Counted from the first letter of the stretch, positions 45,568-57,826 are shown. The stretch: DNA of 64,000 nucleotides from Aquilaria yunnanensis (GCA_039654915.1 CM077593.1:115871413-115935412); one strand, 5' to 3'. Numbers and translations: made by a program. Notes: generated by a model from the sequence alone, not told the origin.

Positions 45568-48500
45568 ATGGCTGTGCAGAGCAAAGCAAATTTTGATGCT
45601 TTTTTGAAGGAAACCCATTCACCGGAAGCTTCATCCAGTCTGAGCTCTGAAGTTGATGGTTTGGATGGTGATATTGTCCACGGTAGAGCCAGCACTCTCG
45701 CTGTCACAGATGTTGATTCTTTGAATTGCACTCCTAAAGTTCATAACTCAGGTATCTGGGATACTGAGCGTGAGGAGGAGGAAACTGTGATGCAAAGCGC
45801 TGATTCTCCAGAACTGCAGAAAACTGGTACTGGGCAATATGATAAAACATATGGACCACTTCCTCAATTAGGCAGGAAAAAGGAAAATGCTTCGAGCTGT
45901 TTGCCTGAGGCGAATGATAGCGTGGCGGGAAATTTGAGCAATTCAGCTCATGCACAGATGACTTCAGATGATGATGATGATGATGCTATCTGCAAGCGAA
46001 CTAGGGCTCGCTATTCACTTGCTAGTTTCACTCTTGATGAACTTGAAGCATTTCTTCAGGAAACAGATGATGATGATGACGTTCAGAATGTTGATGATGA
46101 AGAGGAGTACAGGAAATTTCTCTCGGCTGTTTTACAGGGTGGGGATAGTGATAACCTCCCAATTAAAGGAAACGGGAATGTTGATGATGATGATGATGAG
46201 GATAATGATGCAGATTTTGAAGTAGAGCTTGAAGAGGCACTTGAGAGTGATGATGATGATGCTCACATGGATAAAAACCAGCCAGAGGAGCATCCAAGAG
46301 CTGCAAGGCGTCCTGAGACAAGACAGAATAGAAGACAAAAGGCCTCTGTGCAATATGAGAAGAAGCTTCTAGAACAAACAAAGAGGCCTTTGCGTCCTCT
46401 TATACCAATCCCTTCTGGACCGATTGCACCTAATACTGCTTTCAATCAGATGACTTGGATGCCTCATAATGCCCAACGTCACCTATCTAACACATCAGAA
46501 GAGGAGTTGATTAATCGATTCACTCCACATCAGATTGGCCAGTTGCATTGCTTAATACACGAGCATGTGCAGCTTCTAATTCAAATATTCTCTCTTTGTG
46601 TGCTTGATCCTTCTCGGCAGCATATTGCATTTCAAGTTCAGGGACTGATTCTTGAGATACTACACAAAAGGGATGAAGTTACGACATGCAGAAATGAGCC
46701 GTATCCTGGTATATGCTTTAGTCCTGAATATGTCTGCTCATCAATTGTGAAGGAAAAGCGCATAACTGGTCCAGTTCAGTGTGTTTTTGAATCGTCTACT
46801 TTTGCTTCCCAGGAGGCGGTTTCTCCGAACAAGATATTCTTATATGAAAACATTCCATTCCCTGGAGGAACATGTGAAAATGCTAAAGGTCGGCTGCTGT
46901 CATGGGTGCCTTCTGTAAGGGATTCAATACTGTCTGTTCTGGATGTGGCTCCGCTTAAGTTAGTTGGAAGTTACATTGATGATGTGCATGCTGGTATGTG
47001 CTCTATCATATTGATGAAACTACAGTATAGGGGTATACATATCATTTCAATAAGTAAATATAACTAGGTGTTTTTTACAAGAAAGACAGCGTGTGAATAC
47101 ACGTGTGCCTCGGTGCACGCATGCGTGTGTGCTCGAGGCACACATGCGTGTTTGCTTGTGTGAATCTATAATAACTTTCCTGGATGCGGGTTGTTCTTTA
47201 CACTGTTGATGTACTTGCCGGCTGTTATAGGACTGATTTATAGTTGTTGTGACAGCTGTCCGAGAGTACCGACAGCGTCAGTCAAAGAAAAGTTTTGAAG
47301 GCCAGAATGAAAAGGAACCTCTCTTTCCTTTTCCTTGCATTTCATCTGTTAGTGACTCCGATAGTGAAGCTGCAAAAGCCAGCTGTCTCCCTGATGCTAA
47401 TTTAGTGCCTCAACAACCATCTAAGAAGACATTGGCTTCTGCCCTTGTTGAAAGGACAATGAAGCAATCAATTGCTCCAGTGCCAAAGGATATTGCCCAG
47501 CTAGCTCTCAGATTTGTTCCACTTTTTAATCCAGCATTATTTCCTCATAAACCACCCCCTGCAGCAGTAGCAAATAGGGTGCTTTTTACTGATTCAGAGG
47601 ATGAGTAAGTTGCATGTTTTCTTTATTTTAGTGTCTGTTCACATGGTAGTTCTTCCTTAGACCTTACCTTCTATTATGTTGCAATTTTGCTACAGATTGT
47701 TGGCACTGGGCTTAATGCTATGTAATTCTGACTGGAAGGGAATACAAGAACGTTTTCTTCCATGCAAATCAAAGCATCAGGTAATTCTTGAACCTTAAAA
47801 TTTGTCCATCCATTTTTTCTTCGGATAAAAAGAAAAAATCACTTTAACTTTTGTTTGATCTAAAGTGCTAAACTGTGTAGAATTTATGGTTTTAATATGC
47901 TTTCTCTCTTTGGTTGCAAGTATTAAAGCTTTATATCATTGTGGAGCCTCTCTACCTATAGCGAATTGGTTTTAGGGTATGATGCTTTAACATGATAAAA
48001 GAGCCCAAGCTGGTGGTCCCCGAATTAGCTTTGGTGCTGCTAATCCTGGGTTGGGCTTTGGTTTCTGGTTCCTAATGCAAAGATAACTGCTTCTATGAGC
48101 TTCAATCTGAGAGAGAGTGCTATATCACACATGGTCCAAGAAAAAGTTCTCCCATAACTTTATACTGTGTTGAAGCCTCTCAACCTATAACTTATTGGTA
48201 CTGGGCTGGATGCCTTAACTAGTGTAACCATTATACCTTTCTTTACACAGTTCTTGACTTCCAGTTTCCAGCCTAGCTAGAATGGCAGTCGTCATTTGAT
48301 AGATCGAGATTCACTTCATCATATTCCTAATTGTATTTCTGGTTGAATCTCTAGAACTCTTTGCTTTACTAAGTTTGCTGTTTAAGAAATACAATGAGAT
48401 GTACAGGGGATGACATGTGTGTACGATTTAGTCCACCCAGGCTTTCCAAATGTTCCAAATAAGTCTATTAGTGTCCATTGAGCTGTTTAGCTCATTCTTG

Positions 48501-51500
48501 CATGTGTTCCTTCTCAGATCATACCCTTTTGCAATCAAGTTTATTTCTGCTTTGTTGTTCGTATCATATGTCATTGGAACATGCCACCTTATTGGAGTTC
48601 CACATTTGATAGCTGTTCACATTTCACTACTGTGTTCTTTGTAAATGAAGATAAGAGGATTTACAGTGTAATAGCATTTGTTGGTACTTAGCTTCTACAT
48701 TGTGCAGATTTTTGTGAGGCAGAAAAATAGGTGTTCATCAAAAGCACCAGAAAATCCCATCAAGGTATGTTGTAGTCTTGAGAATGAGTAGAATGGGTCT
48801 ACTGAAACTGTATCTTGTCCCTCAACAATCATTTCCCTTCTTTGGGATTAACCTCCGCACTTCTCCTACCACCTCTCAAGTTGTCCTCTTGATACTTTAT
48901 GTCTAATTAAAGGATCGGAAGGAAAAGTCTTATTAAATAGGATGAAATTTAGTCACATCTATCTGAACTTATTGGTTTCATTTATTAACTCGGTGCAGGC
49001 TGTTAGAAGAATGAAAACTTCTCCACTAAATCCAGAAGAGATAAGAAGGATCCAGGAGGTAATTTGTCATCATCAACTTTTTATTGTTTTTGAAGTGCAT
49101 TGCTTAATACAGCTGATAAAATCAGGGGCTCAAGGTTTTCAAACTTGACTGGATGTCTGTCTGGAGATTCATTGTTCCATATAGGGATCCGTCCTTATTA
49201 CCACGGCAGTGGCGCATAGCTCATGGAACTCAGAAGTCTTATAAGCAAGATGCAGAGAAAAAGGAGAAGCGACGGCAATATGAATCACAAAGAAGGCAAA
49301 AAGCTGTTGAGTTGGCCAAGTGGCAGGATGCTTCTGACAAAGAGGTACCTCTTCCTCTCTTACTGGTGTTTAGAATGTCTGTTACCTGCTGTTACATGAA
49401 AACAGAATCTCTTTGTGAATTGTTGTACACATAATGGTCATTCTTGATTTTCTTAATTTGGAATTGGACCTGTGAGCATCCATACGAGTCCAACTGTACT
49501 CATTTCTTTTTTTTGGTCTGCAGGACTACCAGCCAGAGTATATGGGTGGGGGGAACTATGTTGGAGATAACAACATGGATAATGAAGACGAGTCTTATGT
49601 TCATGAGGCATTCCTGGCAGATTGGAGGCCAGGTACCACCATGCTTGGTTCATCTGAACAACGTTTCTTAAACCATAAAGACCAGAATCTTTTTAATAAT
49701 GCACCGCTGCAAAAGGGTGCCATCAGAGAAGAGCCAACTTTTGGTGAATCTGCACTGGTTAAATCGTCAGCAGTTATGCAGGGCTTCCCATATGCAGGAA
49801 ACTGTTCCCAGCAGGCTTCTGCCCGTTCTCATACTTCAAATATGCAAGCAAACAATTCCAATCCTAACGTGAGACGGGGTATACTCAAGTCTCATATATA
49901 TCCACTTCCACATGGAGTTCTGGAGTCAAACCCACGCATAGTAAAATTGGCACCAGACTTGCCACCAGTGAATCTTCCACCTTCTGTTCGTGTGATCTCT
50001 AATTCAACTCTGAAAATCAATCAGTTTGGAGCTTATGCTATGGTTTCTACCTCTGGAGGAGGTCTTGTTGATACCACTATGGTAACCCCAGATCCTCATT
50101 GGCAACTTTCGGCTGGAGTAGCAAGGGCACTTGCGGTAGATACTCATAGAGATAAAAGTAACACAGTGAAAGAAAAAGTTACTGATTCATGTGCAGAACC
50201 TGGAGTTAGCAAGGATAGAAGTCTCGTGGGAAATTCTGATTCGGAACTTCAGATGCATCCTTTACTCTTTGAGGCCCCCAGTGATGACCAACTTTCATAT
50301 TTTCCATTAAATTCTGGGAGTAGTAGTACTGGTTCTTTCAGTTTTTTCTCTGGTAATCAGCCTCGATTAAATTTAAGTCTATTTCATAATCCCCGTCAAG
50401 CCTCTTCTACTGTTGATCGTTTAAGTAGATCTTGCAAGGCACAGGAGTCCACATCTGTTACCTGTGGTATCGACTTCCACCCCCTCTTACAGCAAAGTGA
50501 TGATACAAATTTTGAACCTGCAACCGCACCTGGGATTGCCTGTTCAGAAGGCCACTCTGGTCCTCCTACTAACTTCTCAATCCATAATGAGGCCAGTGGA
50601 TTAGACCTAGAGATTCATCTCAGCTCATCTATGGATGGGCTTACATATTCTAGAAAGCAAACTGTTAGTTTGGGAAGTCCTGAAAATGCAAATGGAACAA
50701 GAAACAGTTCAAACACGGCAGGAAGAAATTTGGTTTCTGGTGCCCATGCGCTTGCATCTGACAAAAATGACCACATATCAAATGTGGAGAATATTGGTGA
50801 CCAGCCACATCCTGAGATTGTCATGGAACAAGAGGAGTTAAGTGACTCTGATGAAGAAGTTGAAGAACATGTTGAATTTGAATGCGAGGAAATGTCTGAT
50901 TCTGAAGGAGAGGAGGGCTCAAGCTGTGACCAAATCACTGAGGTACAAGATAAGGTGTTCTCTCATATACTTTTTCTAGTACTATTTTGCTTCTAACATA
51001 TGAGAAGCATGTCATTTGTGTGGATTCTAACTAACACATCTAAAGCCCCTGATACAATCAGAAAAACTTGCAAACTGATGCAGTACATTACTTCTCAAGC
51101 ATCATTCTTCATAATCTTAGGCATTATTGGTGTCCCATTTATGGAAATCTTTTTTTCGCTCTCATCAAGGGAAAAGTATTGTAGCATTTTTCTTTTCTTG
51201 TCCCTCTGGTTGTTGTTGAATAGGTGGGGGTCATAAAGAAATTAGTCTTACTCAAGATTGTGCTTTTGGTTATATATGATTAAGATGATACTGAGGCACC
51301 AATATCCCATCCATAATGAAGGGAAAAGCAGATAATTAAAGGTTGTCCTCATTTTGTAGTATGTTCTTTAGATTAGTTTGGTCTTCTGTTGCAGGCCTCT
51401 GGTTTTATGGCACTAACTGGCACAGCTGATGTGAATTATCAGCATCAACAAAACAAATTAAGTAAACCCGATCCCTCTCTTGACAATGACTGTTTTTCCA

Positions 51501-51871
51501 CAAAGAGCAGTCCATTCTTGAAGTTGGGTTTGACATGCCAGCCACGTAAGGAGATTGATGGTAATTCATGGTTGAGGTTAGATTCATTTGCAGAAGGTCT
51601 TCCTTCACATTCAAAACCTAGGAGTGAAGGTAAAAGTGAAGATAATGCTGCTAGAAAAAAATTGGGCAATCTTTCACACAGATCAATCAAGCAGACAATA
51701 CCTGGCACGAAAGGTGCCATAATGAGGAAGCACGCTGAAGAGATTGGAGAAGAACTCGAGCTAGGTCCTGCTGTTGCCCCAAAATGTAAAAAGCCAAGGA
51801 AGCGTGCATGTCAGGCTAACACAACTTTGGATTTCAGAAGTATCGAAAGCTCCAATCATGAAGATAGTTAA
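45568..51871 (+). CDS. GON-4-like nuclear protein with SANT/homeodomain-like region (about 1,367 aa, 8 coding exons)
   Basis: Coding exons read by eye: 45568-46993, 47256-47604, 47696-47780, 48708-48764, 48999-49058, 49126-49344, 49524-50954 and 51395-51871, all GT-AG and in frame. The first ATG gives MAVQSKANFDAF; the open frame extends upstream only through non-ATG codons. The N-terminal half has Asp/Glu-rich runs (SDDDDDD, DDDEDND) and basic patches (ARRPETRQNRRQKAS). A conserved helix-rich block follows (LHCLIHEHVQLLIQIFSLCV). Exons 2-6 encode a Myb/SANT-like region: ELLALGLMLCNSDWKGIQER, NPEEIRRIQEGLKVFKLDWM, VWRFIVPYRDPSLLPRQWRI. The C-terminal part is Ser-rich with acidic patches (SDSDEEVEEHVEFECEE) and ends in a basic KCKKPRKRACQ, a possible nuclear signal. 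Such proteins are thought to act in chromatin or transcription; the exact role is not shown here. The family name is from memory. Confidence 0.85.
47103..47143. other. Inverted repeat with alternating purine-pyrimidine loop, intron 1
   Basis: Within the first intron of the GON-4-like gene, GTGTGCCTCG (47103-47112) is perfectly complementary to CGAGGCACAC (47134-47143). The 21-base spacer contains the 12-base palindrome CACGCATGCGTG. The stretch is GC-rich and mostly alternating purine-pyrimidine, unlike the surrounding intron. Confidence 0.8.
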
Positions 51872-52630
51872 TGACAGGGCTTTCTTAGCTGGAGGTTGTT
51901 GGTTTCTCTGTACTAGCAGCTTATATGCCTAGGATGTTCGAGATGCATGGAGAGTCCAGCTAACTGAGGTCATTGTCGGTAAAAGGTGAAGAATGATGTG
52001 TTATCAGGAGGTTTCTTACCGCTTGCTCGCTGAATTGTTATGGAGAAGCTGGGAAGCTACCCCATTTTGTTTTCAAGGTGGCAAAACAGCCCTTGAAAAA
52101 GAGAATCTTCCCTCTTGCTGTAGATATATGTAATTTCGGCAACAGCGCGAGCAAATTCAATGCTTCCGCTTGTTCTCATGTACAGAATTTTTGCTAGTTC
52201 TTGTCAGCATTGGTATTACTTCCTGCGCAAGGCACCTTGTTTTGTTTTGTCTTGTTCTTTTTTTATCTTTTTCCTTTTTTAAGAAACGTGGTTCAATTAT
52301 TAATGGTGAAGATCATCTCTTCCAACCGTGAAGCTAAAAGTCAGATGTTGGATATTTAGCAGATGAGAGCCCGATACATGGATGCTCATTCACTTTCACG
52401 CAGCCGAATATGCCTCAAGAGTAGGTCCCAAGACTCCCAACAATCCTCAACAGACAGCCAATGGGGTGATGCCAAGTCAGATGGGTCCCAGCAGGATTAG
52501 AGACGACGAGAAATCTCCAACGTTCAAAATCCTTATCCCAAAACCTCATCCATTCCCTCCATCTGCCTCCACTCGTTCATCCTCCCCGTCCTTCCCTCCA
52601 TACGTCCCAGAAGCCATTTCCAACACAAAC
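51872..52630 (+). other. 3' region of GON-4-like gene and promoter of the gamma-subunit gene
   Basis: About 860 bp separate the two same-strand genes. A CCAAT box-like CAGCCAATGGG lies near 52456. A frame at 52382-52648 overlaps this promoter and is probably not coding. Confidence 0.45.
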
Positions 52631-52641
52631 GATAAGATAAG
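52631..52641 (+). promoter_or_regulatory. Overlapping I-box (GATAAG) motifs
   Basis: GATAAGATAAG contains two overlapping GATAAG cores about 90 bp upstream of the gamma-subunit start codon. I-boxes are known in promoters of light-regulated photosynthesis genes. The match is short, so position and gene context are the main support. Confidence 0.45.
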
Positions 52642-52731
52642 GCTTTGAACCAACCAAAAATCTAGAAGAAACAACTCTCTTTCCTCTTCCCTTAAACAAT
52701 TCTCTGCTCTGTTAGCGCCGGCGGCAGCAAC

Positions 52732-53862
52732 ATGTCCTGCTCAAATCTCACAATGTGGGTGTCCTCAAAACCATCTCTTCCGGACACCTCTTCTCTGTCT
52801 TTCCGTTCTTGCATCTGTCCTGTTCAGCTTCCTTCTACCAATTCAGCCTCTCGGAACCCGTCAAGATCTTCCTCTGTTATGCCGGTCCAATGTGGCCTTC
52901 GTGAACTGAGAGTTCGGATAGATTCTGTGAAGAATACTCAGAAGATCACAGAGGCTATGAAGCTTGTTGCTGCGGCTAAGGTGAGGAGAGCTCAGGAGGC
53001 TGTGGTCAATGGCAGACCTTTCTCCGAGACTCTGGTAGAGGTCCTCTACAACATCAATGAGCAGCTTCAGACCGATGACATAGATGTTCCTCTCACCAAG
53101 GTTAGGCCTGTCAAGAAAGTAGCCTTGGTTGTTGTCACGGGCGATAGAGGTCTTTGTGGGCCTTTCAATAACAACATCATCAAGAAAGCTGAATCAAGAA
53201 TAGATGAACTGAAAGATCTTGGTGTAAATTACACTGTAATCAGTGTGGGGAAGAAGGGCAACGCTTATTTTATGCGTAGGCCTTACATTCCGGTTGATAA
53301 GTTTCTTGACGGAGGTACTCTGCCTACAGCTAAAGAAGCTCAGGCAATTGCAGATGATGTGTTCTCACTCTTTGTCAGTGAAGAAGTTGACAAAGTGGAG
53401 CTTCTCTACACAAAGTTTGTGTCTCTGATCAAGTCTGATCCTGTAATTCATACTTTGCTTCCTTTATCTCCCAAGGGTGAGATATGCGATATAAATGGTA
53501 ACTGTGTTGATGCTGCTGAGGATGAGTTCTTCAGGCTAACAACCAAGGAGGGGAAACTGACTGTGGAGAGAGATGTCGTGAGGACTGAGACGGCCGATTT
53601 CTCTCCCATCTTGGAGTTCGAGCAAGACCCAGTTCAGATCCTTGATGCTTTGTTGCCTCTGTATCTCAACAGCCAGATTTTGAGGGCACTGCAGGAGTCG
53701 CTAGCCAGTGAACTCGCGGCTAGGATGAGTGCCATGAGCAGCGCCTCTGATAATGCCCAGGAGTTGAGGAAGTCTCTGTCCCTTGCTTACAATAGACAGC
53801 GTCAAGCCAAAATCACAGGAGAAATAATTGAAATTGTGGCTGGTGCAAATGCTTTGGCTTGA
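52732..53862 (+). CDS. ATPC1: Chloroplast ATP synthase gamma subunit (376 aa, single exon)
   Basis: The central rotor shaft of the thylakoid CF1 ATPase; its rotation couples proton flow through CF0 to ATP synthesis. A Ser/Pro-rich transit peptide covers about residues 1-50; the mature protein starts near VQCGLRELR and continues KNTQKITEAMKLVAAAKVRR (N-terminal helix). VVVTGDRGLCG is at 134-143 and the C-terminal helix reads LASELAARMSAMSSASDNAQ (325-344), ending KITGEIIEIVAGANA. The plant-specific regulatory loop EICDINGNCVDAAEDEF has the redox cysteines Cys252 and Cys258, which thioredoxin reduces in light to activate the enzyme. There is no intron and the length is normal for the family. 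Residue 144 is Pro where the family usually has Gly (GLCGGFN). I-box motifs lie just upstream, fitting light-regulated expression. The symbol follows Arabidopsis naming for the main plastid form. Confidence 0.97.
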   Translation: MSCSNLTMWVSSKPSLPDTSSLSFRSCICPVQLPSTNSASRNPSRSSSVMPVQCGLRELRVRIDSVKNTQKITEAMKLVAAAKVRRAQEAVVNGRPFSETLVEVLYNINEQLQTDDIDVPLTKVRPVKKVALVVVTGDRGLCGPFNNNIIKKAESRIDELKDLGVNYTVISVGKKGNAYFMRRPYIPVDKFLDGGTLPTAKEAQAIADDVFSLFVSEEVDKVELLYTKFVSLIKSDPVIHTLLPLSPKGEICDINGNCVDAAEDEFFRLTTKEGKLTVERDVVRTETADFSPILEFEQDPVQILDALLPLYLNSQILRALQESLASELAARMSAMSSASDNAQELRKSLSLAYNRQRQAKITGEIIEIVAGANALA

Positions 53863-55279
53863 GAAAACCAAAAACATAAGCACGGCCCCTGCTCTTGTTT
53901 CTTCAAAATTGTGCTTCTTTGGAGGTATAAACTGTGTTTGTTTCACATATGTATCTATTTAAGAACAGCATGCACATAAAGACACCTTTTTTGGCACTGC
54001 TATTCTCGACTGTGTACAAACTTTGTGCGCGAGGAGAACTGCATCGCTTTTTTGGCATTGGGCTATGAAATAGAAGAGCATTTAACTCATTTTGATGTCC
54101 CATGTTCTTTCCTTGTTCCATCCATAACGCTTCAGATATTTGTTCTCATTGAATTAAATTCTCCTGCTTTTGTTTAGTATATTTCGATTGTAGATTGCAT
54201 TAATGGTCGACTATCTTTTACGAGGTATGTTTTTCTTGGTTCAAATTATCAGAATGCCAAAGCCAAGGTCCTGGTGGCAGAACAATATACTGCTAAAACT
54301 TTCATTGCTGATGCTTCGTCTGTTTCTTACTACCAAAGCTTATCAACTAAGAATCGGCTAGTTTTAGAACCATGAAAAGCAAAAGAAGTTCACCATGTGT
54401 TTCTCTTGTTACAGAATTTTGTAACAATCTTTGACTAATTTGTCTCTCCGTCAGTAATGCAGTTGCCGAATATTCATTTCCTCAGCTCCCAATTTATTAA
54501 CAGCGTTACATTTCAACTAAGTATGTGGCGAAAGCTGTTGCTAATGAAATAAAGCGTGAAAAAGAACATGATCACCTCATCCACATCAAATAGGTCTATG
54601 TCTGGTTATTCTTCAATGTGTTTCTGATATAGCTTTCCTTATTTGCTAGCTGAGATTTCCACCTACCAAGGTAAGTCACTAAAAGAGACAGCAAATGATC
54701 TACAGTCTTTGCCAATGATGCCTTGAACCTAAGGATGATTAATGAGTAGCCATCACCAACCACAAAACTAAAATGTGCAATTAATTATGCAAATCAGCCT
54801 CTGCTTAACATTCTAAATCAAGTACTACTTCATATATAATTACGTCCTCATCACATCGACAGACCTAATACCGGTAATAACTGTTGTCCGTTATGAATAC
54901 TGTTGCACCAACCGATTTGTATCAATATCTACAAAGTTTCATCACCACATTTACTAATTCAAAAAGTGATAATTCAGTACAACCCACTGCTATTTTCTTT
55001 GCTCCATGACAATTCTCAGAACAGAACAGCATGAAAAGCTGCAATCCTACAATGGGCCAAGGAACATGTAGATTGTGTCTAACAGGTCTTACTTCTTGCA
55101 ACACGAACATAACCAAAGAGAGACAGCAAGTCTTAACTAGGATTGTATCACCAACAAGATAAAAAAAAAAAAGAACAGAAATCATAACATGCACAAGTAT
55201 TCTCCCTTTCTCCCCAATTCCACAATTGATGTGAGTATATAATATACAGAGTTAATAGATCGAACAGTTGAAGGGCGCA
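53863..55279. other. Intergenic region, no gene seen
   Basis: Contains the 3' UTR of the gamma-subunit gene on one side and presumably the 3' UTR of the minus-strand small gene on the other. The frames here are short and unlike known proteins. Confidence 0.45.
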
Positions 55280-55615
55280 CTAGACATCTGAAAATGACGG
55301 CGTAACAGCCACAAGCCTCTTGGTGAACAGACATCGAGGACGATTAGTGTTCCTCAAAACAAAATATGGGATCTTATGGGTTTGGTCGTGGGTACCGATG
55401 CCGAGCTGGTGGGTCGGGTCAGGAGGTGAAGATGGAAGTGGGATTAGGGAAAGAGGGTTGTGGGTGGTGGGAAGGTGAAGGCTGCGAGACCCGATCTCGA
55501 CCATTTTGGAGTCTCTGAGTTTGGCGAGAGCTCCTGGCTTCAAGTACCTGTGGAAGGTCTTGTGTCGCTTAGATGCAGCGGTTTGTGAGGTGTTGGAAAC
55601 TGATGAAGCTTTCAT
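55280..55615 (-). CDS. Small basic protein of unknown function (111 aa)
   Basis: Single minus-strand frame with the first ATG at 55615 (MKASSVSNTSQTAASKRHK) and stop at 55280-55282. The frame is open further upstream but has no ATG there, and that upstream part looks unlike coding sequence. The N-terminal third holds the most protein-like stretch, KRHKTFHRYLKPGALAKLRD, basic with a short helix. The rest is Pro/Ser/Thr-rich (SLIPLPSSPPDPTHQLG) and ends with basic RNTNRPRCLFTKRLV. No signal peptide or membrane segment is visible. I have the impression that the RYLKPGALAxLRDS phrase occurs in small plant proteins, but cannot name the family. The GC content is higher than in the flanks, supporting a real gene. 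A MITE lies about 130 bp upstream. Confidence 0.65.
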   Translation of the reverse strand: MKASSVSNTSQTAASKRHKTFHRYLKPGALAKLRDSKMVEIGSRSLHLPTTHNPLSLIPLPSSPPDPTHQLGIGTHDQTHKIPYFVLRNTNRPRCLFTKRLVAVTPSFSDV

Positions 55616-55746
55616 GGCGGTGGAACAAAAAACGGTTAGAAGGGGGGAGGTAATGGATATGGATAATGGCGGATTTTCGGTGCTGCGAATGCAAGGGTTA
55701 ATGAGGTAGAAGGCGGGATGCCGCTCTTTCAAATAAAGAAAGTCCT

Positions 55747-56465
55747 AAATGCACATTTGTTCCCTCCACTTTACTAGATCAAGCGATTTAGTCCCTCATT
55801 TGAAAAATTGAGCGAGTTAGTCCCTCATTGTACAAAATGACAATTTTCACCCTCATTGTCAGCTTCCCAGCCACTAATCCGCCATTGTTAGCAGCTCCAG
55901 CCTGCCATCGCTGCTCTACCTCATGCCACACTGCCGTTCCCAAGCTTTGCCTGCCATCGGCGACACTAGAATGAGGAGGGGAGACACTTGCAACCCTTCC
56001 CTGCTGTGTTCAAGCCTCAAATCTGTTGCCCCCTTCGCCGCCACAACATGTAAATAAAGCGATGAAGCCATTCGTCATTCATTCTAAAGCATTGCAGCTA
56101 CACCAAAGCTATCGCTGCCAAATTTGCTTTCTGAGATCCATCATCTACCCTTGCCCCTTGTCCTTCGTTCCCAAGCCTCATTGCTACATCGAGACATCAG
56201 AAGTCAAGTTGCCACATTATTGACTTGCCCAACCTAGGAGTAACGCGGTCGTGCCTCACTATTGCCGCTTGCCCCTTATTGTCTGCCAATTTCTCTCGAA
56301 TTGAAGGGAGGAACGGTTTCACAATTTGGGTAAAAACACTTGAATGATCAACCAAAGGATTTAGGCCACTTGGTTTATCAAAGTTTGAGGATTAAGTCTC
56401 ACTATTCAAAGTTAAAGGACTAACTTATGGGAATTTGCAAAATCGGTGGACCAAATGTTCATTTT
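55747..56465. mobile_element. MULE-like MITE, about 720 bp, upstream of the small gene
   Basis: The left end AAATGCACATTTGTTCC matches the reverse complement of the right end (AAAATGAACATTTGGTCC). Both arms continue with TTAGTCC-like phrases (GATTTAGTCCCTCATTT on the left, GTTAGTCCTTTAACTTTG on the right arm reverse complement). The interior is GC-rich (CAGCCTGCCATCGCTGC) and may contain a captured piece of host sequence. No target duplication was identified. Confidence 0.6.
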
Positions 56466-57340
56466 GGTAGTAAAGAAATTCTCGAGTAAGGGACAAACCT
56501 GGGTGTTCCTATATGGTCATCAAAGTTTTGCAATTCGATCGGTTAAACCCAAATCAATTAATATAGCCACATGTTTTGAGTTGTCAGCTTCTTAAAGGTT
56601 AAAAACTGACATACAATGTTGGAATATAAACCCTAGATGCTCACTAACTCCTTTTCTCTATGCCTTCTTCTTATGTCATTTCAAAATTCTGATATACTCC
56701 AAGTTTTAGAGCTTTATTCTTCATTTATTGGACTTACGATTTTGGATTTGTTTGTGATCCAATGAGAACGTTAGACATATAAATAGAGGAGATTATGAGA
56801 CTCTATATATGATTTTTCACATGAAAAGTCTATGTAATTTTTTATTTGTATATATGACTCCAAGTGGCTAGCCACTTTGACCAGCAGTTGTAGAATTAAG
56901 ATAGATCTTCAACCATTGCATTTATGAATTTCTTTCTATTCATATATTTAATATTCCCAAAATTTTTCTATCAAATCTAAATTTAGGCCGCTAACTGAAG
57001 ACAATAATAAGTTCTGATCGAATGATACGAGGGATAGTGGAAGAGTAGAATCGGCAAGGTAGAAGATATTTCTAAGTTACTCAATAGGTGGTCCATATAT
57101 GTTTATTTATTTTAATTATTTAATTAGTTCGTCAAACTTGATTAGTCCAAACATTATGTTTGGTAATAATGTGTCAGCGTCTTCATTCTAAAAGTGTGGT
57201 AGTTTTTACGATGCTTATTATATTAAAAACAAATTATGCTTATTTTTCTAAAATGTTTCTTGGTAAATTTATAACCTTAATAGTAGGTGTATCTTGGTAA
57301 TTATAGAAGTTTTTTTTTTTATAAGATATTACAGAGACGT
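56466..57340. other. AT-rich intergenic DNA, no gene seen
   Basis: Unremarkable sequence between the MITE and the long LTR that starts at 57341. Confidence 0.45.
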
Positions 57341-57826
57341 TGTTGACACCCAATTTCGTCCGACCATAAAAAATTTTAAAAGAAATTAAATTAAAAAAAT
57401 TATTATTTTTATTATTATTATTATTACTAAAAATTTTAATTAGTTTAAAATACATTTTTTTTTTTTGTGAAGATTTGATTTAAAATGATATATGTGTGTA
57501 TTTGAAAGAAAAAAAAGAAAACTCCAAAAAAATGGCAAAATTTAAAAGTTTGAGGTAAAAATGACAACATTAAGAAGTTTCGGGAAAAATTGACAAATTC
57601 TGAAAGTTCCAGGAGCATTTGGTAGTTTGTCACATAAAATTTTGGGCCTGCCGACGTTTCTGGCGCAAATTGACAGAAAACGACAAAATTGTCAAAATCA
57701 GAAGCTTCAGGAACTTATCCAGAGGCTGAGAGACATAAAGGACTAAAATTGTCATTTTACCAATTTAAAAGATAAGTTTGAAATTTTTTATTAATTTATC
57801 CATCAACAGTTCAGCCAAACTTCCTC

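Noticed and set aside
45968..46445. Other-frame and antisense frames across the Asp-rich exon of the GON-4-like gene
   Set aside because: GAT repeats read as Met-rich or His-rich strings in other frames; the sense frame has splice-consistent continuation and conserved blocks.
52382..52648. 88-codon frame upstream of the gamma-subunit gene
   Set aside because: It overlaps the promoter and leader of a clear gene, ends just before its start and resembles no known protein.
55616..55732. Upstream extension of the small minus-strand gene
   Set aside because: The frame is open but begins on a TTG; the first ATG is at 55615.
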